This document shows, in pieces, positions 16,336-25,888 of a stretch of 34,435 bases of DNA (its first letter is position 1; each line of letters starts with the position of its first letter). The DNA lies in the NCBI GenBank assembly GCA_964393335.1, contig CAYMTN010000032.1:1-34435 (forward strand). The letters run 5' to 3'. This DNA comes from CAYMTN01 sp964393335 (GTDB lineage: Bacteria; Chloroflexota; Anaerolineae; Aggregatilineales; Aggregatilineaceae). The position numbers and the translations under genes are program-made. The notes under the pieces were generated by a model. The model was not told the DNA's origin. It saw only the letters and a program-made list of their open reading frames with translations, and made no database searches.

Positions 16336-17216
16336 CTGTGGCGGTGGCCCTGGTACTCGGCTCGATCAGCGTCGGGGCGCTGTTTTCCTATCACAACACG
16401 CCCGGCCCCGACGATACATCGCTGGCGGAATCAGCGCAAAATATACCGGTGGCACCGCCAACCGAAATGCGTGCCCAACGCCGGTCGGTGATCCTGGCAA
16501 CGGTTACGCCGCAGCCGAGTGCCACCGCGACGCTGCTCCCGCCGCCGACACTCGAGCCACCGACCGCGACCCCGACCCCGTCGCCGGTGCCCAGCCAGAC
16601 GCCGGTGCCAACCGCCAACATCGACGTGTCGATTCCGGGGCTGCATGGTGCCGAGACGCCGACGCCGTCCACAACGCCCGGCTGTGAACCGCGCGCGGAC
16701 TGGAAGCTGACGTACACCGTCCAGTTTGACGACACGCTGTCCGCCATTGCGTCACGCTACGGCACCTGGGTTGACGACCTGGCAGCCGGCAACTGCATCA
16801 CCGATAAAAACCTGATCGTGATCGGGCAGGTGCTGCACGTGCCGGGCGAGGTGCAGCCCTACCAGGCTGAAGTCGAGTGCGTGCCCTGGGAACCCATGAC
16901 GCCCTTCGACGGCTCGATGACGGTGCCCAACGATGGGAACATCACGTTCAACTGGCGCGGCCCGGCAGCGCCCATCAACCTGATCCGAATCTACCGGCCC
17001 GATGGCACGATCTACGAACGCGTGATCGAGCTGCGGCAGAACGAGACGATCAACGTCACCGACTACCTGCCGTTGGAAGGCACCTATACGTGGTACGTGT
17101 ACCCGTTGGGGCGTGGCTTCCAGCAGATCGACTGCCTGGAGGGCGGTCCCTGGACGTTCTACAAAGGCGTATCGTCCACGCCCACGCCTACGGCGGCGGC
17201 TGGGATAAGCAAGTAG
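16311..17216 (+). CDS. membrane-anchored or exported LysM-domain protein
   Basis: This is a 301-residue protein with an N-terminal hydrophobic segment (about 7-26, no good signal-peptidase site, so possibly an uncleaved anchor). A Pro/Thr/Ser-rich stalk (65-125) follows, then one LysM domain (134-179: LTYTVQFDDTLSAIASRYGTWVDDLAAGN to GQVLHVPG). A beta-rich C-terminal domain (190-285) with ITFNWRGPAAPINLIRIYRPDG and TYTWYVYPLG resembles a fibronectin/Ig-type fold. LysM binds peptidoglycan or other N-acetylglucosamine polymers, which would tether the envelope system to the wall. The start is ATG 16311, with GGAGGG (16298-16303) 7 nt upstream lying inside the preceding ATPase gene. The tail is another short PT stretch. 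Confidence 0.88.
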   Translation: MFRAIGKLTVAVALVLGSISVGALFSYHNTPGPDDTSLAESAQNIPVAPPTEMRAQRRSVILATVTPQPSATATLLPPPTLEPPTATPTPSPVPSQTPVPTANIDVSIPGLHGAETPTPSTTPGCEPRADWKLTYTVQFDDTLSAIASRYGTWVDDLAAGNCITDKNLIVIGQVLHVPGEVQPYQAEVECVPWEPMTPFDGSMTVPNDGNITFNWRGPAAPINLIRIYRPDGTIYERVIELRQNETINVTDYLPLEGTYTWYVYPLGRGFQQIDCLEGGPWTFYKGVSSTPTPTAAAGISK

Positions 17217-17333
17217 ACGTACAATTCACTAAGCATCTATCCGTAACGTGCTCGCGCAGCGGCGCGGGACACAGCGCCCGGAAAAATGGGCGGATAGGGT
17301 GTAAAGGTCAACAATGCTCAAGGAGCAGGACCG

Positions 17334-18911
17334 ATGAAACTGGCATGGTTCCGGCACAAAATTCTGGCTGTCTCATCTTCCATTCGGTGGCGGCTGCCAC
17401 TGAGCTACGCCGGAATCGCGCTGCTGACGGCAGCGGCGTTGAGCGGCCTGCTGCTGTTCACGCTCAGCACCTACTACAATCAGAAGGAGCGCGAGTATCT
17501 GGACGTGAGCAGCCGGTCGCTGGCGCGGCAGATGGGGCCTATGTACGACGACGTGCTGGCCGCCGGAGACATGGAGTCGACCGCTCACATGCTGTCGTTC
17601 CTGGCGCAAGCACGCGTGCAGGTTCTGGACCAGGACATGCAGGTCATCGCCGATTCTGGCCCGGTGGCCGAACAAACGCAGGTTAATGTGAATTTCCTCC
17701 GGGAGAACTGGCCCCGACCTCCCGAAGCAGCAGCGGGCGGTGTCTCGACGGGGCCATACCTCAGCCTGGATCGAAAACCTGAGGACCCGCCGCCAGCGGA
17801 CAGCATGACCATATACGAGGAGCCGCCCAACTATCCCTTTTTTGTGCGGCGCGGGCCGTTTGGCCAGCTTATGGCCGATCAGGACCTGTCCGGCGAACGG
17901 TCCGGCGAACAGGTGACCACGCCCATCAACGGGCCGGATGGCGAACCGCTGGCGTATCTGAAACTGTCAGAAGGTCCGGCGTTTGGCAACGAAATCGTCG
18001 GGGACGTGGCCGAAAAAGGCGCGGTTGCCGGGCTGATCGCGGTGTTGATCGCGGCCCTGGCCGGGATCATGGTCAGCCGCACGATCAGCCGCCCGGTGCT
18101 GGCCCTGTCGGATGCTACGCGCCAGATGGCGCACGGCGATCTGACCGTGCGCGTCGCGCTCAAACGTCGTGACGAATTTGGCCTGCTCGCCAACACCTTT
18201 AACACGATGGCGCAGCGTGTCGAGACAACGGTCAACACGCTCCGGCAGTTTGTCGCTGACGCCGCTCACGAAATCAACACGCCGCTCACGGCGCTGCGCA
18301 CCAATCTTGAACTCATGACCATTCACGAGCTGCCTGGGACAGCGGGAGCCGACATCGACCAGGCCCTGACCGAACTGACTCGCCTGGAACGCCTGACGCG
18401 CAGCCTGCTGACCCTGGCCTGGCTGGAAGCGCCCGCCGCCCCCCTGCACCACGATCCGGTCGACCTGACGGCATTGGCCCGGCACATGCACGAACGCTAT
18501 GCCTCCCGCGCCGAACAGGCCGCGATCAACCTGATCGTTGACCTGCCCGCCGAACCGGTCATGGTGGAGGCCAACACCGAGCAGATCACGCGCGTGTTCG
18601 ACAACCTGCTGGATAACGCACTCAAGTTCACCCCGCAGAACGGGCACGTCACGCTGGGGCTGCGTGCCGAAGATGGTATGGCGCGCCTGTGGGTGCACGA
18701 CACCGGCATCGGCATTCCCGAAGCGGACCTTCCCAAGCTGTTCCACCGCTTCCATCGCGGGCGCAACGCGGCGGCGTTTCCCGGCAACGGCCTGGGACTG
18801 GTGATCACAAAAGCGATTGTCACCGAACACAAAGGACACATTGAAGTTACCAGCGGCGACGGGACCTGTTTTACGGTCGTGCTGCCGCGCCTTGAGAATG
18901 AGCCATCATGA
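17334..18911 (+). CDS. sensor histidine kinase (OmpR-class partner)
   Basis: This is a 525-residue membrane histidine kinase. TM1 spans about 22-46, an extracellular sensor region 47-228 (Pro-rich, no named domain recognised) and TM2 229-248. A HAMP region (249-302) precedes the phospho-acceptor His312 in FVADAAHEINTPLTALRTNLEL. The catalytic domain has an N-box NLLDNALKFTP (Asn428), G1 DTGIG (456-460), F-box FHRFHRG and G2 GNGLGLV (485-490). All essential residues are present. AGGAG 8 nt upstream sets the start. It overlaps the regulator gene by ATGA (4 bp). It follows the LysM gene by 117 bp, where no strong promoter is visible, so it is probably the end of the same transcript. Its signal may come from the envelope parts encoded upstream. 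Confidence 0.95.
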   Translation: MKLAWFRHKILAVSSSIRWRLPLSYAGIALLTAAALSGLLLFTLSTYYNQKEREYLDVSSRSLARQMGPMYDDVLAAGDMESTAHMLSFLAQARVQVLDQDMQVIADSGPVAEQTQVNVNFLRENWPRPPEAAAGGVSTGPYLSLDRKPEDPPPADSMTIYEEPPNYPFFVRRGPFGQLMADQDLSGERSGEQVTTPINGPDGEPLAYLKLSEGPAFGNEIVGDVAEKGAVAGLIAVLIAALAGIMVSRTISRPVLALSDATRQMAHGDLTVRVALKRRDEFGLLANTFNTMAQRVETTVNTLRQFVADAAHEINTPLTALRTNLELMTIHELPGTAGADIDQALTELTRLERLTRSLLTLAWLEAPAAPLHHDPVDLTALARHMHERYASRAEQAAINLIVDLPAEPVMVEANTEQITRVFDNLLDNALKFTPQNGHVTLGLRAEDGMARLWVHDTGIGIPEADLPKLFHRFHRGRNAAAFPGNGLGLVITKAIVTEHKGHIEVTSGDGTCFTVVLPRLENEPS

Positions 18912-19603
18912 CCACGTACCACATTTTGCTGATTGAGGACGATCCCGGCATCGCGGGCAGCCTGCAAACGGCACTGGTCCGCGAAGGGTACAGCGTCCAT
19001 TGGAAAGCCGAAGGGCACAGCGGAGTCGCCTTCGCGCGTGACCACAACCCGCACCTGATTGTGCTGGACGTGCGGCTGCCCGATGGCTCCGGGCTTGATT
19101 TTTGCCGCCAGATGCGGCAGCTTGGCGTGCGCCAGCCGGTGATCATGCTCACCGTGCAGTCGGACGAAATGGACAAAGTCATCGGGCTGGAAATGGGCGC
19201 GGACGATTACATGACCAAGCCGTTCAGCCTGCGCGAGCTGCTTTCGCGGGTGCGGGCACACCTGCGCCGGACGTATGGCGAGTTTGCGCTGGGCGACAGC
19301 GACTTGCTGTACGCGGGCGATCTGGTCATTGATCGCGGACGCGGCAAAGTGCTGCGCGGCGACACGTTGATCAACATCTCGCCCACCGAATTACGCCTGC
19401 TGACGTATCTCGCCCAACACCCAAATCAAGTGCTCAGCCGCGCGCAGATTCTGGACGCGGTATGGGGCTATGAAAACACGCCCGATACCGACCAGGTAGT
19501 GACCGTCAACATCCGGCGGCTGCGTGAAAAAGTCGAGCTGGAACCCGGCAATCCGACGCTGGTCCTGACCGTGCCGGGCATTGGGTACAAGCTGGTCAAC
19601 TGA
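18908..19603 (+). CDS. OmpR/PhoB-family response regulator
   Basis: This is a 231-residue DNA-binding response regulator. Receiver domain 1-118 has the acidic pocket Glu10-Asp11-Asp12, phospho-acceptor Asp54 (IVLDVRLPDG), Thr82 and Lys104 (MTKPF). A winged-helix trans_reg_C domain (about 130-230) contains SPTELRLLTYLAQHPNQVLSR and the recognition-helix region VVTVNIRRLREKVE, ending GIGYKLVN. It is co-translated with the kinase through a 4-bp overlap and is the last gene of the train. Regulators of this class bind direct repeats spaced 10-11 bp. Such repeats (CTGTAA type) occur at 6879-6933 and 7591-7623, so this protein likely controls the small exported protein and its own operon (inference). 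Confidence 0.96.
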   Translation: MTTYHILLIEDDPGIAGSLQTALVREGYSVHWKAEGHSGVAFARDHNPHLIVLDVRLPDGSGLDFCRQMRQLGVRQPVIMLTVQSDEMDKVIGLEMGADDYMTKPFSLRELLSRVRAHLRRTYGEFALGDSDLLYAGDLVIDRGRGKVLRGDTLINISPTELRLLTYLAQHPNQVLSRAQILDAVWGYENTPDTDQVVTVNIRRLREKVELEPGNPTLVLTVPGIGYKLVN

Positions 19604-19647
19604 CAGGCAGGATGACTCCGTCCAGGGATCGCGCGGAACGGGAGACG

Positions 19648-19688
19648 AAAAAAACGGCACAGGGGGTTTTCCAGCGCCCCTGTGCCGT
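19648..19688 (-). terminator. Rho-independent terminator of the formate dehydrogenase operon
   Basis: Read on the minus strand, a perfect 12-bp stem (19688-19677 with 19665-19654) is followed by a run of seven T (19654-19648). It lies 22 bp after the stop codon of the dehydrogenase gene. On the plus strand no T run follows, so it does not clearly end the converging two-component operon. Confidence 0.9.
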
Positions 19689-19709
19689 GATCGTGTTCGC
19701 CGGAACGTG

Positions 19710-22560
19710 TTACGAGGATCGTTTCGCGCGCGGATTCTCCAGGCGGACCGCGCACACCTTGTACTCTGGAATCTTGGCGACCGGGTCGAGCTTAAAATCC
19801 TGGGTCAGCATATTGGCGGGTGCTTCGCGCCAATGAAACGCCAGAAAGACCGTGCCCGGCGGCACGCGCTGGCTGATCTTGGCCCGCGTCCGCACGCTGC
19901 CCCGGCGGCTTTCGACGATGACGGCGTGGTTATCTTGCAGGTCGATAGCGGCGGCATCGTCGGCGTGAATTTCGACGTACCCGCGCGGCTCGCGCCAGTC
20001 CAGCGGCCCGCTGCGGCGGGTCATGGTGCCGGAGTGATAGTGATACAACACGCGCCCGGTGCTCAGAATCAGCGGGTAGTCCTCGTCCGGCATTTCGGCG
20101 GGATCGCTGGCCTCCACCGGGTTGAACTTACCCCGGCCCCGCGCGAACGTCTCCGTGTGCAGGTAGCGTGTACCGGGGTGACCGGCGTCCGGGCACGGCC
20201 ACTGAATCCCCGTCCCGGCCAGCCGCTCGTAATTCATGCCCCGGTAGATGGGCGTCACGGTCGCCGCCTCGTCGAAAATGTCCGACGGTGACGCGTAGCG
20301 CCAGTACGCCGGGTCACGCTCGGTGCCCATTTTCGCGTCAAAGCGGCGAGCGATCTCCACGGTGATCTGCCAATCCGGCCAGGCTTCACCCGGCGACGGC
20401 AGCACCGGCGTGAGCAACTGGACGCGCCGTTCTGTGTTGGTGAACGACCCATCTTTTTCCAGCGATGACGCCGCCGGCAAGATGACGTGCGCCAACTGCG
20501 CAGTTTCGCTGGGGAAGATGTCCTGCACGACTAGCAGGTCGAGGTTGCGCAACGCCTGCTCGACGTGGCTGGTGTTTGGGTCGGACATCATCGGGTTTTC
20601 GCCCATGACGTACACCGCCCGCACTTTGCCCTCTGAGGCAGCGTGCATCGCTTCGACAATCGTCAGCCCGACTTCACCCGGCAGGCTCTCCACCGACCAC
20701 GCCTCGGCCAGCGCCGCGCGTTTTTCCGCGTCCGTCACGCGCTGGTAACCGGGGAACACGTTGACCAGGCACCCCAGGTCACACGCGCCCTGCACATTGG
20801 ACTGCCCGCGCAGAGGATTCACGCCGGTCGATGGTTTTCCGATCTGGCCGCACAGCAGGGCGAGATTCGCCAGCGTCATGACCATATCGGTGCCGTTGCT
20901 ACGCTGCGTGATGCCCATCGCGTACAGGATCGTGCTGTGGCCGCGCCCGCCCGTTGCCGGTGACGCGTCACCGTAGATCGACGTCCCGCTGGCGCGCTCG
21001 CCCAGCGCGTACAACCGCGCGGCAGTCTCGATCTGCTCAACCGATACCCCGGCCATCAACGAGGCACGCTCCGGGGGATATTCTTCGATGACGGCCTTGA
21101 AGGTTTCGTATCCTTCCGTCCGCTCGGCGATGAACGTTTCGTCGGCCCATCCCTCGCGGATGATGGTATGCATGATCGCCAGAAACACGTAAATATCCGT
21201 GCCCGGCTTGACCTGCAAAAACAACGTCGCATGGTCCACCAGCGGGATACGCCGGGGGTCCACGATGATAACATTTGCGCCGCGCTGCGCGGCCCGCACT
21301 ACTTCGTATCCGATCACGGGATGCGACTCAGCCGTATTCGAGCCGGTGATGAAGATACAGTCCGCGTCCCGAATCTCGCGGATCGAATTGGTCATGGCAC
21401 CACTACCGAAGGCCTGCACGAGGCCTGCAACAGTTGAGCTGTGTCAAAGGCGGGCGCAGTGATCGACGTTGTTTGTGCCGATCCCCACGCGCATGAACTT
21501 TTGAAACAGGTAGTTGTCTTCGTTGGTGCAGCGTGCCGACGACAGACCCATCACTGCATCCGGCCCGTAGTCCCGAACCGTATCCGCCAGTGTGCCGGAC
21601 ACGACATCCAGCGCGGTGTCCCAATCGACCGGGACAAAACTGTCCTCCAGTTTGAGGTTCCTGATCGACAGCGGCGAGCGTTCGGGCAGTTCCCAGGGTT
21701 CGTCCGTCAGGCCCAGGCTGTACGCCACGTCACGGCGCAGCATGGGGCTGGTCAGGCGGTCGGGGTGCGTGGCAAAGTCCCAGCCATAACGCCCCTTGGT
21801 ACACAGAAATTCGCCGTTGACCGGTCCGGCTGGCGTGCCCTGCGCATAGATGATCTCGCCATCACGCAGCGCGTATTCGATCTGGCAGCCGACGCCGCAG
21901 TAGCCGCAAATGGTTTTGATACGATCCAGTTCCCACTCGCGGCCTTTGCCCTTGCGCGACACCGGCATCAGCGCAGCCGTCGGGCAGACCTGCACACAAC
22001 TCCCGCAAAAGACACACGTCGAATCGATCATCGGCCCGTCGAACGGCGTGGCGACGTGGCCGGTAAACCCGCGCCCGACGATCTCGATCGCGTTCGCGCC
22101 GACAATTTCCTCGCACGCGCGCACGCACCGCCCGCACAAAATGCAGTACTGGTGGTCCCGGATGAAAAAGGGATTGTCATCCTGGTACAACGAGCGGGAC
22201 ACATTCAGCGTATAGCTGGTTTCTGAAATGCCGTATTCGTACGCGTATTTTTGCAGCAGGCACGACCCGGCTTTGTCACAGATCACGCAGTTTAGCGGGT
22301 GATCCGATAGAAAGAGGTCGATGACCTCACGCCGCATGTCCGTAAGCTGCTCGCTCTGGGTGCGGACCACCATCCCGTCGGCGCAGAACAAGCCGCAGGC
22401 GGGGACCGGGTCGGGCCGCCCTTCCTGCTCAACCAGGCACAGGCGGCAGCCGCCTGATACGCTGAGGGCCGGGTGATAACACAAATGGGGAATCTCGATG
22501 TGGTTGGCCAGGGCGGCATCCAGCACCGTCGAACCGGGTTCGGCCTGGACTGTCCGCCCA

Positions 22561-22580
<20 letters not shown>
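19710..22580 (-). CDS. fdhA: formate dehydrogenase catalytic subunit, selenocysteine-containing
   Basis: This is a molybdenum/tungsten bis-MGD formate dehydrogenase catalytic subunit, 956 residues if TGA at 21444-21446 is read as selenocysteine (residue 379). The NuoG-like N-terminus has a [2Fe-2S] site (Cys34, 45, 48, 62), a His94/Cys98/Cys101/Cys107 [4Fe-4S] site and two ferredoxin-type clusters (Cys146/149/152/156 and 189/192/195/199). The catalytic part has its own cluster (Cys225/228/232/260). The TGA context reads VDHCARL-U-HSSTVAGL, matching the catalytic Sec of E. coli FdhF (CCARV-U-HGPSVAGL). The downstream MGD domains are intact (SNVQGACDLG and others). GAGGAG (22592-22587) supports the ATG at 22580. 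It overlaps the NuoF-like gene by 20 bp. It oxidises formate to CO2 or, in reverse, reduces CO2. Confidence 0.95.
21414..21446 (-). promoter_or_regulatory. selenocysteine TGA codon and SECIS-like hairpin
   Basis: The in-frame TGA (21446-21444) is followed, starting 13 nt after its first base, by a potential small hairpin (21433-21414). The outer stem is CUG/CAG, there is a bulged U, an inner GC-containing stem and a 7-nt loop beginning AGG. The block GTTGCAGG lies at the same distance from TGA as in the E. coli fdhF element, as I recall that sequence. Selenocysteine insertion genes are not in this window and must be elsewhere. The hairpin was paired by hand, not computed. Confidence 0.75.
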
Positions 22581-24338
<1,758 letters not shown>

Positions 24339-24342
<4 letters not shown>

Positions 24343-24875
24343 CCTGCCCCCGTTTCTTGCCGAAGCGTTTCGTCAGACGTGGCCATGATCTCTTTGACGC
24401 GCGTCGTAATACCTTCTGGCGTTTCTTTGCCACGCACCACGCCATCCAACACGACAACCGGGGCCAGGCCGCAGCTACCCAAACAGCGCGCCGTCGTGAT
24501 GCTGAACAGCCCATCCGGGGTTGTTTCGCCGGAACCGATCTGTAATTCGTCGGACAGGGCCTGGGCGATTCGATCCGCCCCTTTCACATAACACGCCGTG
24601 CCCGCGCACACGATACAGTTATGCTCACCAAGCGGATCAAAGGTAAACATGTGGTAAAACGTGGCCACGCCGTATACGCGGCTGAGCGGGACGCCGAGTT
24701 GATTCGAGACATAGATCAGAAGGTCCTCAGAGAGATAGCCAAATGCTTCTTGGGCGGAGTTGAGCACTTCGAGCAGCGCGTCTTTTTCGTATCCAAACCG
24801 TTTCATGGTGCGGTCGATCGTTTTATACCGGTCGTCGCCGCTGGGGTGATCCTGCGTTTTTGGGATGTCAGCCAT
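24339..24875 (-). CDS. NuoE-like [2Fe-2S] subunit of formate dehydrogenase
   Basis: This is a 178-residue thioredoxin-like ferredoxin subunit of the NuoE/HydC/FdsG family. The cluster ligands are Cys90, Cys95, Cys131 and Cys135 (CIVCAGTAC and CLGSCG), exactly the C-x4-C / C-x3-C spacing of the family. The helical N-terminal part (LLEVLNSAQEAFGYLSEDLLIYVSNQLGVPLSRVYGVATFYHMF) is also characteristic. I chose ATG 24875; a TTG at 24890 in frame is less likely because it would overlap the previous stop. It lies 11 bp after the unknown first gene of the operon and overlaps the NuoF-like gene by 4 bp. It forms the electron-transfer module with NuoF. Confidence 0.94.
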
Positions 24876-24886
24876 GTAGTTCTCTC

Positions 24887-25507
24887 TCAAATCAGTCTAT
24901 GGGAGTGGTGCACAACGATTTCTCGGAGGGGATCGTCGGACGCGCGCGCGGATGGCTGCACCAGGACCCAATCGGGCGCAAGCGTCTGTAACATGCTGGC
25001 GCACAAGGCGACAAAACAGCGCCGTGCGATAGCTGTTCCCCTGGAAAGACCGGTCTTCAGGGCCGTGTCGTGCAGCGGGCAACAGGCAAACTCAAACCGG
25101 ATGCCGTTCGCCCCGCGTTCGACCGTGTATGCAACCGCCATTGACCGGAGAATGCATTGAAATGCGCCGGATACTCGATCCGCATCGGGCACCGGCATGG
25201 CATCGTGATACAGCCGTGTTGCCAGGATTTTGCCGAGGCGCTCCCCCGTACATGTCACCAGTTCCCCCGCCCTGGCCTGATCCTGGCAGCCTTCACAACT
25301 CAGGGCGTACTCAAGCAGCACCTGGCTCAAATCGGCATACTCGCCTGGGCCGCAGCCGACCAGTTCCCCGCGCACGACAGGCCCGCTGACCGGGTCGGAC
25401 CGCAGATAAACGGCCCGTTCGCCGATGGCGTTATAGCGCATCTCGGCGCTGGCAATCGCGTACGTAAACAGGTGCGCCTCTCGAACTACAACCGGTTGGG
25501 GAAACAT
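24887..25507 (-). CDS. unknown Cys-rich protein, first gene of the formate dehydrogenase operon
   Basis: This is a 206-residue soluble protein I do not recognise. It has nine Cys, including CEGC (71-74) and a CCPLH motif (142-146), in a C-terminal part that reads VERGANGIRFEFACCPLHDTALKTGLSRGTAIAR. It has no signal peptide or membrane helix. ATG 25507 is preceded by AGGAG at good spacing, and a strong promoter lies about 75 bp upstream. It is the leading gene of the operon, 11 bp before the NuoE-like gene, so a role in maturation, regulation or electron transfer of the dehydrogenase is likely. It does not look like FdhD/FdsC (no sulfurtransferase-like Cys loop that I can identify) or FdsD (too long). 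Confidence 0.78.
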   Translation of the reverse strand: MFPQPVVVREAHLFTYAIASAEMRYNAIGERAVYLRSDPVSGPVVRGELVGCGPGEYADLSQVLLEYALSCEGCQDQARAGELVTCTGERLGKILATRLYHDAMPVPDADRVSGAFQCILRSMAVAYTVERGANGIRFEFACCPLHDTALKTGLSRGTAIARRCFVALCASMLQTLAPDWVLVQPSARASDDPLREIVVHHSHRLI

Positions 25508-25581
25508 GGCCTGTGCTCCTATTCTCAAATAAAGCATTAATTTGGCGGGTCCAACAATAACTCTTGAAAGACTTTGGGTCC

Positions 25582-25611
25582 ATTATAGCCCGAAATCCGG
25601 CTGTGTGTCAC
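25582..25611 (-). promoter_or_regulatory. promoter of the formate dehydrogenase operon
   Basis: On the minus strand a -35 GTGACA (25611-25606, one mismatch to consensus) and a perfect -10 TATAAT (25587-25582) are separated by 18 bp. Transcription would start near 25575, giving a leader of about 68 nt before ATG 25507. It is the best sigma-70-type promoter seen in the window. Confidence 0.8.
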
Positions 25612-25888
25612 AAACATCATCCTGCGGCACGGCGAAGTTGCCGAAATCAGCGGCCCGTTGTTGAATTATGCTGCGCATGATCGCCATGCGGGCTGGTGGG
25701 CGGCCCTGGCCGCCAACGGGATCGAACCCACCTGAGCGCGGAGGGCGATGTCACAATCGACGGTGGGTACCGGGCCACGCGCCAGTTGCCGGGGTCAACA
25801 ACCGTCGGCCAGGACTTGCAACTGCCGGGCAAACTCGCTTTTGCTGATCGCCGCCAGCTAACGGCTGATCGTTATATTCGAAGGAAAG
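25612..25888. other. gene-free spacer between divergent operons
   Basis: The 277 bp between the dehydrogenase promoter and the alpha-xylosidase gene hold no supported gene. A 48-codon open frame (25589-25735, plus) ends in TGA, lacks a ribosome site and has no ATG. A 6-bp GC hairpin (25699-25704 with 25709-25714, loop CCTG) has no T run. The plus-strand promoter of the next gene is not evident. Confidence 0.6.

Noticed and set aside
17237..17297. Inverted repeat CTATCCG...CGGATAG, with a similar pair at 29764-29840
   Set aside because: The arms are 7-11 bp with loops near 50 nt and no T run; two occurrences in 34 kb are compatible with chance.
17217..17333. Internal promoter before the histidine kinase gene
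   Set aside because: No convincing -35/-10 pair and no CTGTAA repeats are seen, so co-transcription with upstream genes is preferred.
21420..21446. Formate dehydrogenase as a pseudogene or two separate genes
   Set aside because: The frame is unchanged across the TGA, the flanking residues match the Sec site of known enzymes, and the downstream frame has no ribosome site of its own.
25718..25730. tRNA T-arm-like sequence on the minus strand (GGGTTCGATCCCG)
   Set aside because: The flanking bases do not form a five-pair T stem, and no D-arm, anticodon arm or acceptor stem can be drawn upstream.
25873..25878. TATATT as a -10 for the alpha-xylosidase gene
   Set aside because: Transcription would begin at or inside the ribosome site, about 5 nt before the ATG.
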